This document shows, one piece after another, positions 27,002-34,912 of a stretch of DNA of 64,000 bases (the first letter of the stretch is position 1; each line of letters starts with the position of its first letter). The stretch covers positions 62,001 to 126,000 of the forward strand of contig CAVXGZ010000001.1 of NCBI GenBank assembly GCA_963761325.1, read 5' to 3'. The notes under the pieces were generated by a model. That model had not been told where the DNA came from. It ran no database searches and saw only the letters and a program-made list of their open reading frames with translations. Position numbers and translations under genes: made by a program. This DNA comes from Streptantibioticus_C sp963761325. GTDB lineage: Bacteria; Actinomycetota; Actinomycetes; Streptomycetales; Streptomycetaceae.

Positions 27002-27798
27002 CCGGTCTTCCGTGGGCCGCGTTCGGCGCCAACCTCGCGGTGGCGCTGGGCGCGGCGTTCGCCGTGATGCTGGCCACCTTCGCGGTCGCGCTGGTCAAGG
27101 GCGTGCACCGGGTGGTCGACGTGGCCTGGGGGATCGCCTTCGCGGCGGTGGCGCTGGCCAGTTACGGGATGTCGGCCGGGCACGGCGACGGCGTGCGGCG
27201 GCTGGTGGTCACCTGCGCGACGGTGATCTGGGGGCTGCGGCTGGCCTGGCACATCGGCCGGCGCGGCCGCGGCCACGGCGAGGACCCGCGCTACGACCGG
27301 ATGCTCGCCAAGGCGCCCGGCAACCGCGACGCGTACGCCTTCCGGATGATCTACCTGCTGCAGGGCGCCCTGGTCTGGCTGGTCTCGCTGCCGGTGCAGG
27401 CCGCCTGCTACGTGCCGTGCACCACCGAGGCGACGACGATCGCCGGCGGCGTGCTGTGGGCCGGCGGGCTGTTCTTCGAGGCGGTCGGCGACCACCAACT
27501 GGCCCGGTTCAAGGCGGACCCGGCCAACCGCGGCGCGATCATGGACCGCGGCCTGTGGGGCCTGACCCGGCACCCCAACTACTTCGGCGACTTCCTGGTG
27601 TGGTGGGGTCTGTTCCTGATGGCCTGCGGCGACTGGCAGGCGGCGCTGGTCTCGGTGGTCTCGCCGCTCGTGATGACGTTCCTGCTGACCAGGGGCAGCG
27701 GACAGCGCATGCTGGAGGCACACATGGCCGACCGTCCGGGATACGCCGAGTACGTCGCCCGGACGAGTGGTTTCCTTCCGATGCCGCGCAGAAGGTAG
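26998..27798 (+). CDS. DUF1295 membrane protein (steroid 5-alpha-reductase-like)
   Basis: A 266-residue polytopic membrane protein from GTG 26998, overlapping the previous stop. Six to seven hydrophobic helices are visible. The family signature lies near the C-terminus: GLWGLTRHPNYFGDFLVWWGLFLMACGDW, resembling the NADPH-binding end of steroid 5-alpha reductases and isoprenylcysteine methyltransferases, then GSGQRMLEAHMADRPGYAEYVARTSGFLP. An equivalent gene (Rv0446c) lies directly beside sigK in M. tuberculosis. I infer that it reduces a lipid intermediate in the membrane, completing the pathway begun by the methyltransferases. The last of five overlapping genes, it is followed 11 bp later by a hydrolase gene. 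Confidence 0.9.
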   Translation: MTGLPWAAFGANLAVALGAAFAVMLATFAVALVKGVHRVVDVAWGIAFAAVALASYGMSAGHGDGVRRLVVTCATVIWGLRLAWHIGRRGRGHGEDPRYDRMLAKAPGNRDAYAFRMIYLLQGALVWLVSLPVQAACYVPCTTEATTIAGGVLWAGGLFFEAVGDHQLARFKADPANRGAIMDRGLWGLTRHPNYFGDFLVWWGLFLMACGDWQAALVSVVSPLVMTFLLTRGSGQRMLEAHMADRPGYAEYVARTSGFLPMPRRR

Positions 27799-27809
27799 GG
27801 GTTGGGGAG

Positions 27810-28565
27810 TTGGCGTCACGAGAGAGCGGGAGCGCGCGTCCGGCGCTGAGCCTGGACGCGGTCCCGGCGCAGGCGTCCGGCGGGGTGACGGCCGCCGTCC
27901 TGCTGCTGCACGGCGGCCGGTCGCAGGACCGGTCGCGTCCGCCGTCGGCGCTGAGCCTGCCGGCCGCGCGCATGGTCCCGTTCGGCCGGGCCGTCGCGCG
28001 GGCCACCGCCGGGCACGGCGTCGCGCTGGGCCGCGTCCGGTACCGCTACCGCGGCTGGAACGACGAACACGCCGACGCCGCGCAGGACGCCCGGCGGGCG
28101 CTCGACGAGCTGGCGGAGCGCCTCGGCCCGGTGCCGGTGGTGCTGGTCGGCCACTCGATGGGCGGCCGGGCGGCGCTGCGGGTCGCCGACCACCCCTCGG
28201 TGCGCGGCGTGGTCGGGCTGGCGCCTTGGTGCCCGCTGGAGGACCCGGTCGCGCAGCTCGACGGCCGCAGCGTGGTCCTGCTGCACTGCCCGACCGACCG
28301 GGTGACCGACGCGCGCGGTTCCTGGGAGCTCGTCCACCGCGCCCGGGCCCGCGGCACGGCCGCCTGCGGCATCGCCATGCCCCGCGGCCGCCACGCGATG
28401 CTGCGCGGCGCGGCCGACTGGCACCGGCTCACCACCTCGCTGGTCACCGGGCTGCTCGGGATCACCGCGCTGCCCGAGCCGGTCGCCCGGGAGCTGGCGC
28501 CGGACGCCGCAGCGGTCCCGGCGGCCGAGAACGGCCGGATCGCGTTCGCGGACGTGATGGCCTGA
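27810..28565 (+). CDS. alpha/beta-fold hydrolase
   Basis: A roughly 251-residue protein. I chose TTG 27810 (LASRESGSARPALSLDAV) because an AGGGG site lies 9 bases upstream; no ATG or GTG fits before the conserved AVLLLHGGRSQDRS. The nucleophile elbow is VVLVGHSMGGRAAL. An Asp in LHCPTDRVTD and a His in MPRGRHAMLRGA complete the Ser-Asp-His triad. The fold resembles small dienelactone-hydrolase or lipase-type enzymes, and the substrate is unknown. Distance and strand suggest read-through from the lipid operon, so it may act on an acyl or lipid ester. It converges with the photolyase gene, 19 bp apart. Confidence 0.82.
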   Translation: MASRESGSARPALSLDAVPAQASGGVTAAVLLLHGGRSQDRSRPPSALSLPAARMVPFGRAVARATAGHGVALGRVRYRYRGWNDEHADAAQDARRALDELAERLGPVPVVLVGHSMGGRAALRVADHPSVRGVVGLAPWCPLEDPVAQLDGRSVVLLHCPTDRVTDARGSWELVHRARARGTAACGIAMPRGRHAMLRGAADWHRLTTSLVTGLLGITALPEPVARELAPDAAAVPAAENGRIAFADVMA

Positions 28566-28584
28566 CCCGGCGGGCCCGCGGGCG

Positions 28585-29952
28585 TCAGTGCTGGCGGGCC
28601 CGCCGGAACCGGTCGCGGGCCGCCTCCAGGTCGACGATCGGGTCCGGGTAGTCCAGCCGGCGCCGCCGCTCGGCCGGCAGCAGCCAGGGCCGGTGGATCG
28701 CGGCGCCGTCCAGTCCGGGCTGCCCGGCGAGTTCGGGCAGCCAGCGGCGCACGTAGCCGCCCCGCGGGTCGAAGCGGTGGGCCTGGGTGAGCGGGTTGAG
28801 CACCCGGTTGGGCCGGGTGTCGGTGCCGGTGCCTGCCACCCACTGCCAGTTGAGCTGGTTGTTGGCCAGGTCCCCGTCCACCAGCAGGTCGAGGAAGTGC
28901 CGGGCGCCGACCCGCCAGTCCACGTAGAGCGTCTTGGCGAGGAAGCTCGCGGCCAGCAGCCGGGCCCGGTTGTGCATCCAGCCCTCGTGGCGCAACTGGC
29001 GCATCGCCGCGTCCACCACCGGGTAGCCGGTGCGGCCGGCCCGCCAGGCGGCGACCGAGTCCTCGTCGGTCCGCCAGCGGTCGCCCCGGGGGCGGTAGTC
29101 GCGGTGCGCGGCGAGCGGGCGGGCGGCGAGCACCTGGTGGTGGAAGTCGCGCCAGGCGAGCTGCCGGACGAACGCCTCGGCGCCCGGCCCGCCGCGCCGG
29201 TCGGCCGCCCGGACCAGCTCGACCGCCGACAGGCAGCCGAAGTGCAGGTACGGCGACAGCCGGGAGGTGGCGTCGCCCGCCAGGTCGTCGTGCCGGTCGG
29301 CGTAGGCGTCGAGCGGCTCGGCGAGCCAGCGGCGCATCCGCCGCCGGCCGGCGCTCTCGCCGCCGGCCGGCAGCCCGGGCGAGACCGTCCCGCCGGCCGG
29401 CGGCACCGGGTCCGACGCGAGGTCCGGCACGGTGAGCCGGCGCGGCGCGGCCACCACCTCGCGCGGCGTCAGCTCCCGCCAGCGCCGGAAGTACGGCGTG
29501 AACACCGCGAAGTGGTCCCGGCCCGGCCCCGACGGCAGCACCTCGCCTGGCGGCGCGACGGTCAGCACCGCGTCGTGCACCCGCAGTTCGCGCCGGTCGC
29601 CGGCGAGCGCCGCGCGCAGCCGGTCCTCCCGCCGGGCCGCGTAACCGCTCACGCCGGCCGCGACGTGCACCGTGTCCGCGCCGCTCTCCGCCGCGACCCG
29701 GCAGGTCTCGGCGACCACCTCGCCGCGCCGCACGACCAGGCGTCCGCCGCGGGCGCGCAGCGCGTCGTCGAGGTCGGCCAGGCAGCCGGCCAGGAACGCC
29801 GCCCGGTTGGGCACCGCGAAGCCGGTCCCGGCCACGCCGGTGTCGAGCACGAAGAGCGGGACGACGCGTTCCGCCTCGGCGTGCGCGGCGCGCAGGACCG
29901 GGTTGTCGTGCACGCGCAGGTCGGCGGTGAACAGGACGACGGAGGTCTTCAT
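28585..29952 (-). CDS. phr: deoxyribodipyrimidine photolyase (cryptochrome/photolyase family)
   Basis: A 455-residue flavoprotein from ATG 29952, whose ATG overlaps the stop of the upstream SDR gene. The N-terminal antenna domain is SVVLFTADLRVHDNPVLRAAH (the usual WFRRDLRxxDN position). The FAD domain carries SRLSPYLHFGCLSAVELVRAA, FVRQLAWRDFHHQVL, MRQLRHEGWMHNRARLLAASFLAKTLYVDWR and DGDLANNQLNWQWVAGTGTD, the signatures of class I CPD photolyases. It should repair UV-induced pyrimidine dimers using visible light. Photolyase genes recur beside FAD oxidoreductase, DUF1365 and cfa-type genes in light and singlet-oxygen regulons of other bacteria, which fits its position facing the lipid operon. 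Confidence 0.94.
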   Translation of the reverse strand: MKTSVVLFTADLRVHDNPVLRAAHAEAERVVPLFVLDTGVAGTGFAVPNRAAFLAGCLADLDDALRARGGRLVVRRGEVVAETCRVAAESGADTVHVAAGVSGYAARREDRLRAALAGDRRELRVHDAVLTVAPPGEVLPSGPGRDHFAVFTPYFRRWRELTPREVVAAPRRLTVPDLASDPVPPAGGTVSPGLPAGGESAGRRRMRRWLAEPLDAYADRHDDLAGDATSRLSPYLHFGCLSAVELVRAADRRGGPGAEAFVRQLAWRDFHHQVLAARPLAAHRDYRPRGDRWRTDEDSVAAWRAGRTGYPVVDAAMRQLRHEGWMHNRARLLAASFLAKTLYVDWRVGARHFLDLLVDGDLANNQLNWQWVAGTGTDTRPNRVLNPLTQAHRFDPRGGYVRRWLPELAGQPGLDGAAIHRPWLLPAERRRRLDYPDPIVDLEAARDRFRRARQH

Positions 29953-31490
29953 CCGGTTCCGCTCCCGGTCGCCGGTGAGCCGCCGGGGCCGGTGCGGGCC
30001 CGGCGGATGATGTTGCGGGCCATTCCGCCGAAGACCGCCGAGTGGAACGGCATGACGCTCCACCAGTACGCGTGCCCGGCCAGGCCGCGCGGCCGGAACA
30101 GGGCGCGCTGCCGGTAGACGCACCGGCCGGGACCGTCGTCGGCGACGGCGATCTCCAGCCAGGCGAGCCCCGGCAGCCGCATCTCGGCGCGCAGCCGCAG
30201 CAGCCGGCCGGGCACCACCTCCTCGACCCGCCAGAAGTCCAGCGAGTCGCCGACCCGCAGCCGCCGCGGATCCCGCCGTCCGCGCCGCAGCCCGACCCCG
30301 CCGACCAGCCGGTCCAGCCAGCCGCGCACCGACCAGGCCAGCGGGAAGGAGTACCAGCCGTTCTCGCCGCCGATGCCCTCGACGACCTGCCACACCGCCC
30401 CGGCGTCCACGTCCACCGCCAGCCGCCGCCGGTCCTCGTACAGGCTGCCGCCCGACCAGTCGGGGTCCGAGGGCAGCGGATCGCTCGGCGCCCCCGGCAG
30501 TGCGGCCGACGACCACCGGGTGGCCACGTCCGCGTCCCGCACCCGCTTGAGCGCCAGCCGCACGGCGTCCGAGAAGCCGATCAGCCCCTCCGGCGGATCC
30601 GGCACGTACCGCGCGATGTCGTGCTCGGCGCACACCACCTCGTGGCGCAACGACTCCACCAGCGGCCGGGCGATGCGCCGCGGCACCGGCGTGACCAGGC
30701 CCACCCAGTGGCTGGAAAGGCTCGGAGTGAGCACCGGCACCGGAACGATGATCCGACGGGACAGTCCCGCGACGGCGGCGTATTCGGTCATCATCTGCCG
30801 GTAGGTCAGGACGTCGGGACCGCCCACGTCGAAGCTGCGGTTCACCTCCGGCGGCAGCCCGGCCGCGCCCACCAGGTAGCGCAGCACGTCGCGCACCGCG
30901 ATCGGCTGGATCCGGGTGCCGACCCAGCGCGGGGTCACCATGGCCGGCAGTCGCTCGGTGAGGTAGCGCAGCATCTCGAACGACGCCGACCCCGACCCCA
31001 GGATGACCGCCGCCCGCAACTGCGCCGTCGGCACCGGGCCGGCCAGCAGGATCCGGCCCACCTCGGCGCGCGAGCGCAGATGCGGCGAGAGTTCGCGCTC
31101 CGGCACGTGCTCCGGCGTGAGTCCGCCCAGGTAGACGATCCGACCGGTGCCGGCCCGCCCGGCCGCCTCGGCGAACCCGTGCGCCGCCCGCCGGTCGATC
31201 TCCTCGAACCCCGGGCCGGCACCGATCGCGTGCACCAGGTAGTACGCCACGGCGACGCCCTCGAAGGCGGGCGGCAGCGTCTCGGGGCGCGTGACGTCGC
31301 CGCGCACCACCTCCACCCGCCCCGCCCACGGCTGGTCGCGCAGCCGTCCCGGATCGCGGGCCAGGCAGCGCACCCGGTGGCCGGCCGCCAGCAGTTCCGG
31401 CACCAGCCGGCCGCCGATGTATCCGGTGGCGCCGGAGACCAGGCACAGCGGCGCGTCGCCGGACGGCCGGGGTGTACGGGGTGTGGCCAT
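29949..31490 (-). CDS. SDR-type NAD(P)H-binding protein with DUF2867 domain
   Basis: A 513-residue two-domain protein from ATG 31490. Residues 14-300 are an atypical short-chain dehydrogenase/NAD-epimerase fold: CLVSGATGYIGGRLVPELLAAGH, VRGDVTRPETLP, YYLVHAIGAG, VYLGGLTPE. Residues 330-500 match DUF2867 (WQVVEGIGGENGWYSFPLAWSVRGWLDRLVGGVG, GDSLDFWRVEEVVPGRLLRLRAEM, YWWSVMPFHSAVFGGMARNI). Such fusions are often encoded beside photolyases in actinobacteria and proteobacteria. They may reduce or repair a membrane-associated metabolite, but no activity is assigned. Stop and photolyase start overlap (ATGA), so the two are co-translated. Confidence 0.88.
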   Translation of the reverse strand: MATPRTPRPSGDAPLCLVSGATGYIGGRLVPELLAAGHRVRCLARDPGRLRDQPWAGRVEVVRGDVTRPETLPPAFEGVAVAYYLVHAIGAGPGFEEIDRRAAHGFAEAAGRAGTGRIVYLGGLTPEHVPERELSPHLRSRAEVGRILLAGPVPTAQLRAAVILGSGSASFEMLRYLTERLPAMVTPRWVGTRIQPIAVRDVLRYLVGAAGLPPEVNRSFDVGGPDVLTYRQMMTEYAAVAGLSRRIIVPVPVLTPSLSSHWVGLVTPVPRRIARPLVESLRHEVVCAEHDIARYVPDPPEGLIGFSDAVRLALKRVRDADVATRWSSAALPGAPSDPLPSDPDWSGGSLYEDRRRLAVDVDAGAVWQVVEGIGGENGWYSFPLAWSVRGWLDRLVGGVGLRRGRRDPRRLRVGDSLDFWRVEEVVPGRLLRLRAEMRLPGLAWLEIAVADDGPGRCVYRQRALFRPRGLAGHAYWWSVMPFHSAVFGGMARNIIRRARTGPGGSPATGSGTG

Positions 31491-31637
31491 GGGGTCCCGC
31501 TCTTCGTTCGGATGCGTCGTCGCGACGGCCGCCGGTGCGCGCCGCGCCCTGCGGGTCCCACCGTTGCGGGCCGCCGGTCCAACGCCGGGCAGGACGCCCG
31601 CGCGAGCCGGGATTTCCCCCGAACGGCGCAGCCGCCG

Positions 31638-32537
31638 TCACCCCAGCCGCGCGAGTCCCTCGGTGGCGACGCGTTCGAAGACGTCCAGGTCGGCGGCGAA
31701 CTGGCTGTCCGGCACCGGCCAATGCAGCACCAACTCGTCGATCCCCGCCTCGGCGTGCCGCCCGGCGAAGTCGACGAACGCCTCGAACGACTCCAGCGGC
31801 CGGTCCGGCGTGAACGCGGTCAGCATGATCCGCTCCACCTCGCCCGGGTCCCGGCCCGCCTCGGCGCACGCCGCGTCGAGCCGCTCGACCTGGCCGCGGA
31901 TCGCCGCCAGCGACTCGGCCGGGGTGCCGGCGGCGTACAGCTTCGGATCGCCGGTGGTCACCCACGCCTGCCCGTACCGCGCGGCCAGCCGCATGCCGCG
32001 CGGCCCGGTCGAGGCCACCGCGAACGGCACCCGGGGCCGCTGCACGCACCCGGGGATGTCGCGCACCTCGTGCGCCCGGTAGAACTCGCCCTCCCGCGTG
32101 ACGACCTCGTTGGTCAGCAACGTGTCCAGCAGCGCGACGAACTCCGCGAACCGGTCCGCCCGCTCCTTGGCCGTCCACGGCGTCTCGTCGCCGCCGAGCA
32201 ACGCGGTCGCGTCGTACCCGGCGCCGCCCGCGCCGATCCCCAGCGTGATCCGGCCGCCGCTGACGTCGTCCAGGGTCATCAACTCCTTGGCCAGCGTAAC
32301 CGGGTGCCGGAAGTTCGGCGAGGTGACCATCGTGCCCAGCCGCATCCGCTCGGTGGCCGCCGCGGCCGCGGTCAGCGTCGGCACCGCGCCGAACCACACC
32401 CCGTCCCGGAACGGCTCGCGCCACGACAGGTGGTCATAGGTGTACGCGGCGTGGAACCCCAGCTCCTCCGCCCGCCGCCATACCTTCCGTCCCTCGGCCC
32501 AGCGGTGGATCGGCAGGATCAGGGTGCTCAGTCGCAT
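31638..32537 (-). CDS. LLM-class F420-dependent oxidoreductase
   Basis: A 299-residue luciferase-like monooxygenase-fold protein: MRLSTLILPIHRWAEGRKVWRRAEELGFHAAYTYDHLSW (read as an N-terminal barrel strand and helix), LGTMVTSPNFRHPVTLAKELMTLDDVSGGRITLGIGAG, and PFAVASTGPRGMRLAARYGQAWVTTGD. Members in actinobacteria use coenzyme F420 for hydride transfer. Substrates are diverse and cannot be predicted. The start ATG 32537 has no ribosome-binding site. A TAGGGT -10-like hexamer lies exactly 6 bases upstream, so a leaderless mRNA is likely. The gene lies between the SDR gene (147 bp) and the MerR regulator on the same strand. Confidence 0.9.
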   Translation of the reverse strand: MRLSTLILPIHRWAEGRKVWRRAEELGFHAAYTYDHLSWREPFRDGVWFGAVPTLTAAAAATERMRLGTMVTSPNFRHPVTLAKELMTLDDVSGGRITLGIGAGGAGYDATALLGGDETPWTAKERADRFAEFVALLDTLLTNEVVTREGEFYRAHEVRDIPGCVQRPRVPFAVASTGPRGMRLAARYGQAWVTTGDPKLYAAGTPAESLAAIRGQVERLDAACAEAGRDPGEVERIMLTAFTPDRPLESFEAFVDFAGRHAEAGIDELVLHWPVPDSQFAADLDVFERVATEGLARLG

Positions 32538-32546
32538 ACGCCGACC

Positions 32547-33632
32547 CTACGCGTCCGCGACTCGGCCGGGCGGCTCAGCCGGACCGGTCGGTGCGGTCCG
32601 CGTGGTGAGCGGCGGACAGCGCGTCCATCGTCCTGGCCTGCAGCTCTCGTTCGACGGCGGCGGCGATGAAGGAGGCGGCCCCCTGGCTGCCGACGAGCGC
32701 GCGGACCGAGACGATGGTGGACGCGGGCAGCCGCACCTTGAACAGGGCTGCCCGCCCGGCTCCGAACCGCCTGCCTCGCTCCCGGCCTTGGCCGCCGCCA
32801 GCGCCGCGGTGAGCGAAGTGCCGGGCGACGGCACGGCCGGCTCGTCGACGAGCCGGTTCTCCGCGATGCCGGACGCCAACGTCTGTATGGCGCGGGCGAG
32901 TTCGGCGTCCACGGTCTGCTGGGCGAGCGGACGCAGCCGCCGCACCAATTCGGCCGCCTCGGCCGCCTCCGCCTCGGTGGGCAGGTGGTCGAGGAAGCGC
33001 TGGAAGACGTGCTCGATGGTGAACTCCATTAACCGCTCGGCGATGTGCTCGACTTGGCCGCGCAACTCCCGCAGGTGGCCGCTGATCGCCAGCAGCGGCA
33101 CGCCGGCCGCGTGCAACTCCGCCGCGACCGTCAACTCCTGCGGACTGGGGACGAGATACTCTTCCTCTTCCGCCTCGCCGTCATCCGCGCCGTCCGTGGC
33201 TTGCGGGCCGCCGGAGTCATCGGGGCTGTCAGGCCCGGTCCGGCGCACCGGTTCCAGCACGCCGAGCGCGATCGCCTCCGCGATCGCCTCGTCGTCCCGT
33301 CCGCCGAAGGTCTCGGTCAGCACGGAACGCCGGATGCGCACCGGCCGCTCCTTGGACCACGGCTGGTTCATCTCCTCGACCAGGCCGAGCACGCCGCCCA
33401 GGCCGCTGCCGGAGTCCCACGCCTCCAGCAACTCCTTGATGCTGGCGAGGGTGAAGCCGCGCTCCAGCAGGTCGGCTATCTTCCGCAGCCTCACCAGGTG
33501 GGTGAGACCGTAGACGTTGACCCGGCCCCGCCGCTCCGGCTTGGGCAGCAGCCCGCGGTCCTGGTAGGCGCGGATGGTCCGGACCGTGGTGCCGCTCTCG
33601 CGCGCCAGGTCCTCGATGCGGTACGCCTCCAT
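32547..33632 (-). CDS. MerR-family regulator with frameshifted C-terminus
   Basis: From ATG 33632, residues 1-70 are a MerR DNA-binding domain (YRIEDLARESGTTVRTIRAYQDRGLLPKPER, GFTLASIKELLEAW). An effector region with an acidic linker (DDGEAEEEEYL) and helical segments follows to about residue 290. Beyond about base 32755 this frame turns into Arg/Ser/Pro-rich shadow sequence, ending at 32547. The coherent continuation is in another frame: AALFKVRLPASTIVSVRALV, GAASFIAAAVERELQARTM, ending at TGA 32575-32577, with GC at nearly every third position. One base is missing near 32735-32765. No cobalamin-binding domain of LitR type is visible. It probably regulates the neighbouring minus-strand genes. 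Confidence 0.8.
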   Translation of the reverse strand: MEAYRIEDLARESGTTVRTIRAYQDRGLLPKPERRGRVNVYGLTHLVRLRKIADLLERGFTLASIKELLEAWDSGSGLGGVLGLVEEMNQPWSKERPVRIRRSVLTETFGGRDDEAIAEAIALGVLEPVRRTGPDSPDDSGGPQATDGADDGEAEEEEYLVPSPQELTVAAELHAAGVPLLAISGHLRELRGQVEHIAERLMEFTIEHVFQRFLDHLPTEAEAAEAAELVRRLRPLAQQTVDAELARAIQTLASGIAENRLVDEPAVPSPGTSLTAALAAAKAGSEAGGSEPGGQPCSRCGCPRPPSSRSARSSAARGPPPSSPPPSNESCRPGRWTRCPPLTTRTAPTGPAEPPGRVADA

Positions 33633-33688
33633 GACCTCCGTCTATCCGTCCGTGCGGTCCGCCGCGGAGCCGCTGCCCGGTCCGCCGG

Positions 33689-34573
33689 TCAGGCCGCTCC
33701 GCGGGCGGCCGGAGACATCGCGAGGTAGTGGACGGCCGCGTACAGCGACCCCTCCTGGGAGGGATGGTACGACCGCCGCAGATAGCGGGGCACGGCCGCG
33801 GCCAGCTCCCGCCAGGTCGGCAACAGCCCTTTGCGCACCGCCCTGTTGTGGGCGAGCAACGAGTAACGCCGCCCGCCGCGCAGCCGTGGATCGCCGCGTA
33901 TCAGGAACGCCGCTCCGTGGATCCACAGCCACAACATCACGGGTGCGGTGAGCGCCATGCCCTCCAGGCGTCTGGCGTACCGGGGCACCGGGTGGCCCCC
34001 GGTGTGCTCGTACAGGTCGAACGCGACCGCCCGGTGCTCCACCTCCTCGGCGCCGTGCCAGCGCAGCAGGTCGAGCATGACCGGATCCGCGCCCGCGTGG
34101 TCGAGGCGGTCGGCGCGCAGCACCCAGTCGCCCAGGACCGCGGTGAACTGCTCCACCGCCGCCACCAGCGACAACCGCAGCCGCAGCCACTCCCGTCCGC
34201 CCAACGGCAGCCAGGCCGGCGGCCGGTCGCCGAGCAGGCCGTCGAACATCCGCTCGACCTGCGTGGTGTACGCGCGGGTGTCGAAGCCCTGGGCCGCCAG
34301 GTGGTCGAGCACCTGCGCGTGCTGGACGCTGTGCGAGGTCTCCTGGCCGATGAACCCGGCGATCTCCAGCCGCAGCTGCTCGTCGGTCACCAGCGGCAGC
34401 GCCTGCTGCATCGTGCGGACGAACCAGCGTTCGCCGGCCGGCAGCAGCAGGTGCAGCACGTTGATCACGTGGGTCGCGATCGGTTCGTCCGGTATCCAGT
34501 GCGACGGGGTGCGGCTGAAGTCGAAGGCGACACGGCGGGGCTTGATCGGGTAGCGGGATGGCGGCGTGGCCAT
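33689..34573 (-). CDS. PF10118-type metal-dependent hydrolase
   Basis: A 294-residue protein from ATG 34573, with GGAGGA 7 bases upstream. It is all-helical and rich in His and Glu pairs placed like a di-iron or metal-hydrolase site: LHLLLPAGERWFVRTMQQALP, IAGFIGQETSHSVQHAQVLDHL, VAAVEQFTAVLGDWVL, and LLRWHGAEEVEHRAVAFDLYEH. This is the pattern of the PF10118 family, predicted metal-dependent hydrolases often found near lipid and steroid genes. The resemblance to ferritin-like di-iron enzymes (ExxH pairs) suggests oxidative chemistry is also possible. It precedes the MerR regulator gene (57 bp) on the same strand and probably shares its transcript. Confidence 0.85.
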   Translation of the reverse strand: MATPPSRYPIKPRRVAFDFSRTPSHWIPDEPIATHVINVLHLLLPAGERWFVRTMQQALPLVTDEQLRLEIAGFIGQETSHSVQHAQVLDHLAAQGFDTRAYTTQVERMFDGLLGDRPPAWLPLGGREWLRLRLSLVAAVEQFTAVLGDWVLRADRLDHAGADPVMLDLLRWHGAEEVEHRAVAFDLYEHTGGHPVPRYARRLEGMALTAPVMLWLWIHGAAFLIRGDPRLRGGRRYSLLAHNRAVRKGLLPTWRELAAAVPRYLRRSYHPSQEGSLYAAVHYLAMSPAARGAA

Positions 34574-34912
34574 GTGGGGTTCCTCCGTTGGGCGTGTGCC
34601 GTGTGCTGCGCGGGGCGGTCCCGTGGCGTGTCAAGTGCGCGGGTGGGTTGGCTGCCGTCGGGGTGACGGGTGTCGCTCCGTTCGCCGTCGGTGGTGGTGT
34701 GGGTACGGGGTGGACGGGGAGGCGGGGCGCGGGGGCGTGACCGGGGACCGCGTGCGGTGCGGTGGCCGCACGGCGGCTCGGGGCGGCGGCGGGCTCGCAC
34801 GCGGGCCTGGGCTCGGGCGTCGATCGGGCTGCCGGGGCGTGGGCCCGGTGTCCGGCGTCATGTGCGGCCGCCGCGGCGGTGGCCCCCCGCGCCGCCGGGC
34901 TCGCGGCCCGCG
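34574..34912. other. 339-bp gap without recognisable gene
   Basis: The sequence between the two minus-strand hydrolase genes is G/C-skewed low-complexity DNA (runs such as GGCGGCGGCGG). Open frames exist on both strands but have no ribosome-binding site, no family resemblance and no third-position bias. The proximal part must hold the promoter or leader of the metal-dependent hydrolase gene. It adjoins the decayed end of the next gene, so it may be scar sequence of the same deletion event. Confidence 0.4.

Noticed and set aside
28585..32424. A 1279-codon minus-strand frame as one giant protein
   Set aside because: Only the last 455 codons (photolyase) are coding; the upstream part is an Arg/Gly-rich shadow of the SDR and F420 oxidoreductase genes, which are read in other frames.
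32547..33632. LitR-type light-sensing regulator
   Set aside because: The MerR protein lacks a recognisable cobalamin-binding domain, so a B12-based photoreceptor role is not supported even though photolyase is nearby.
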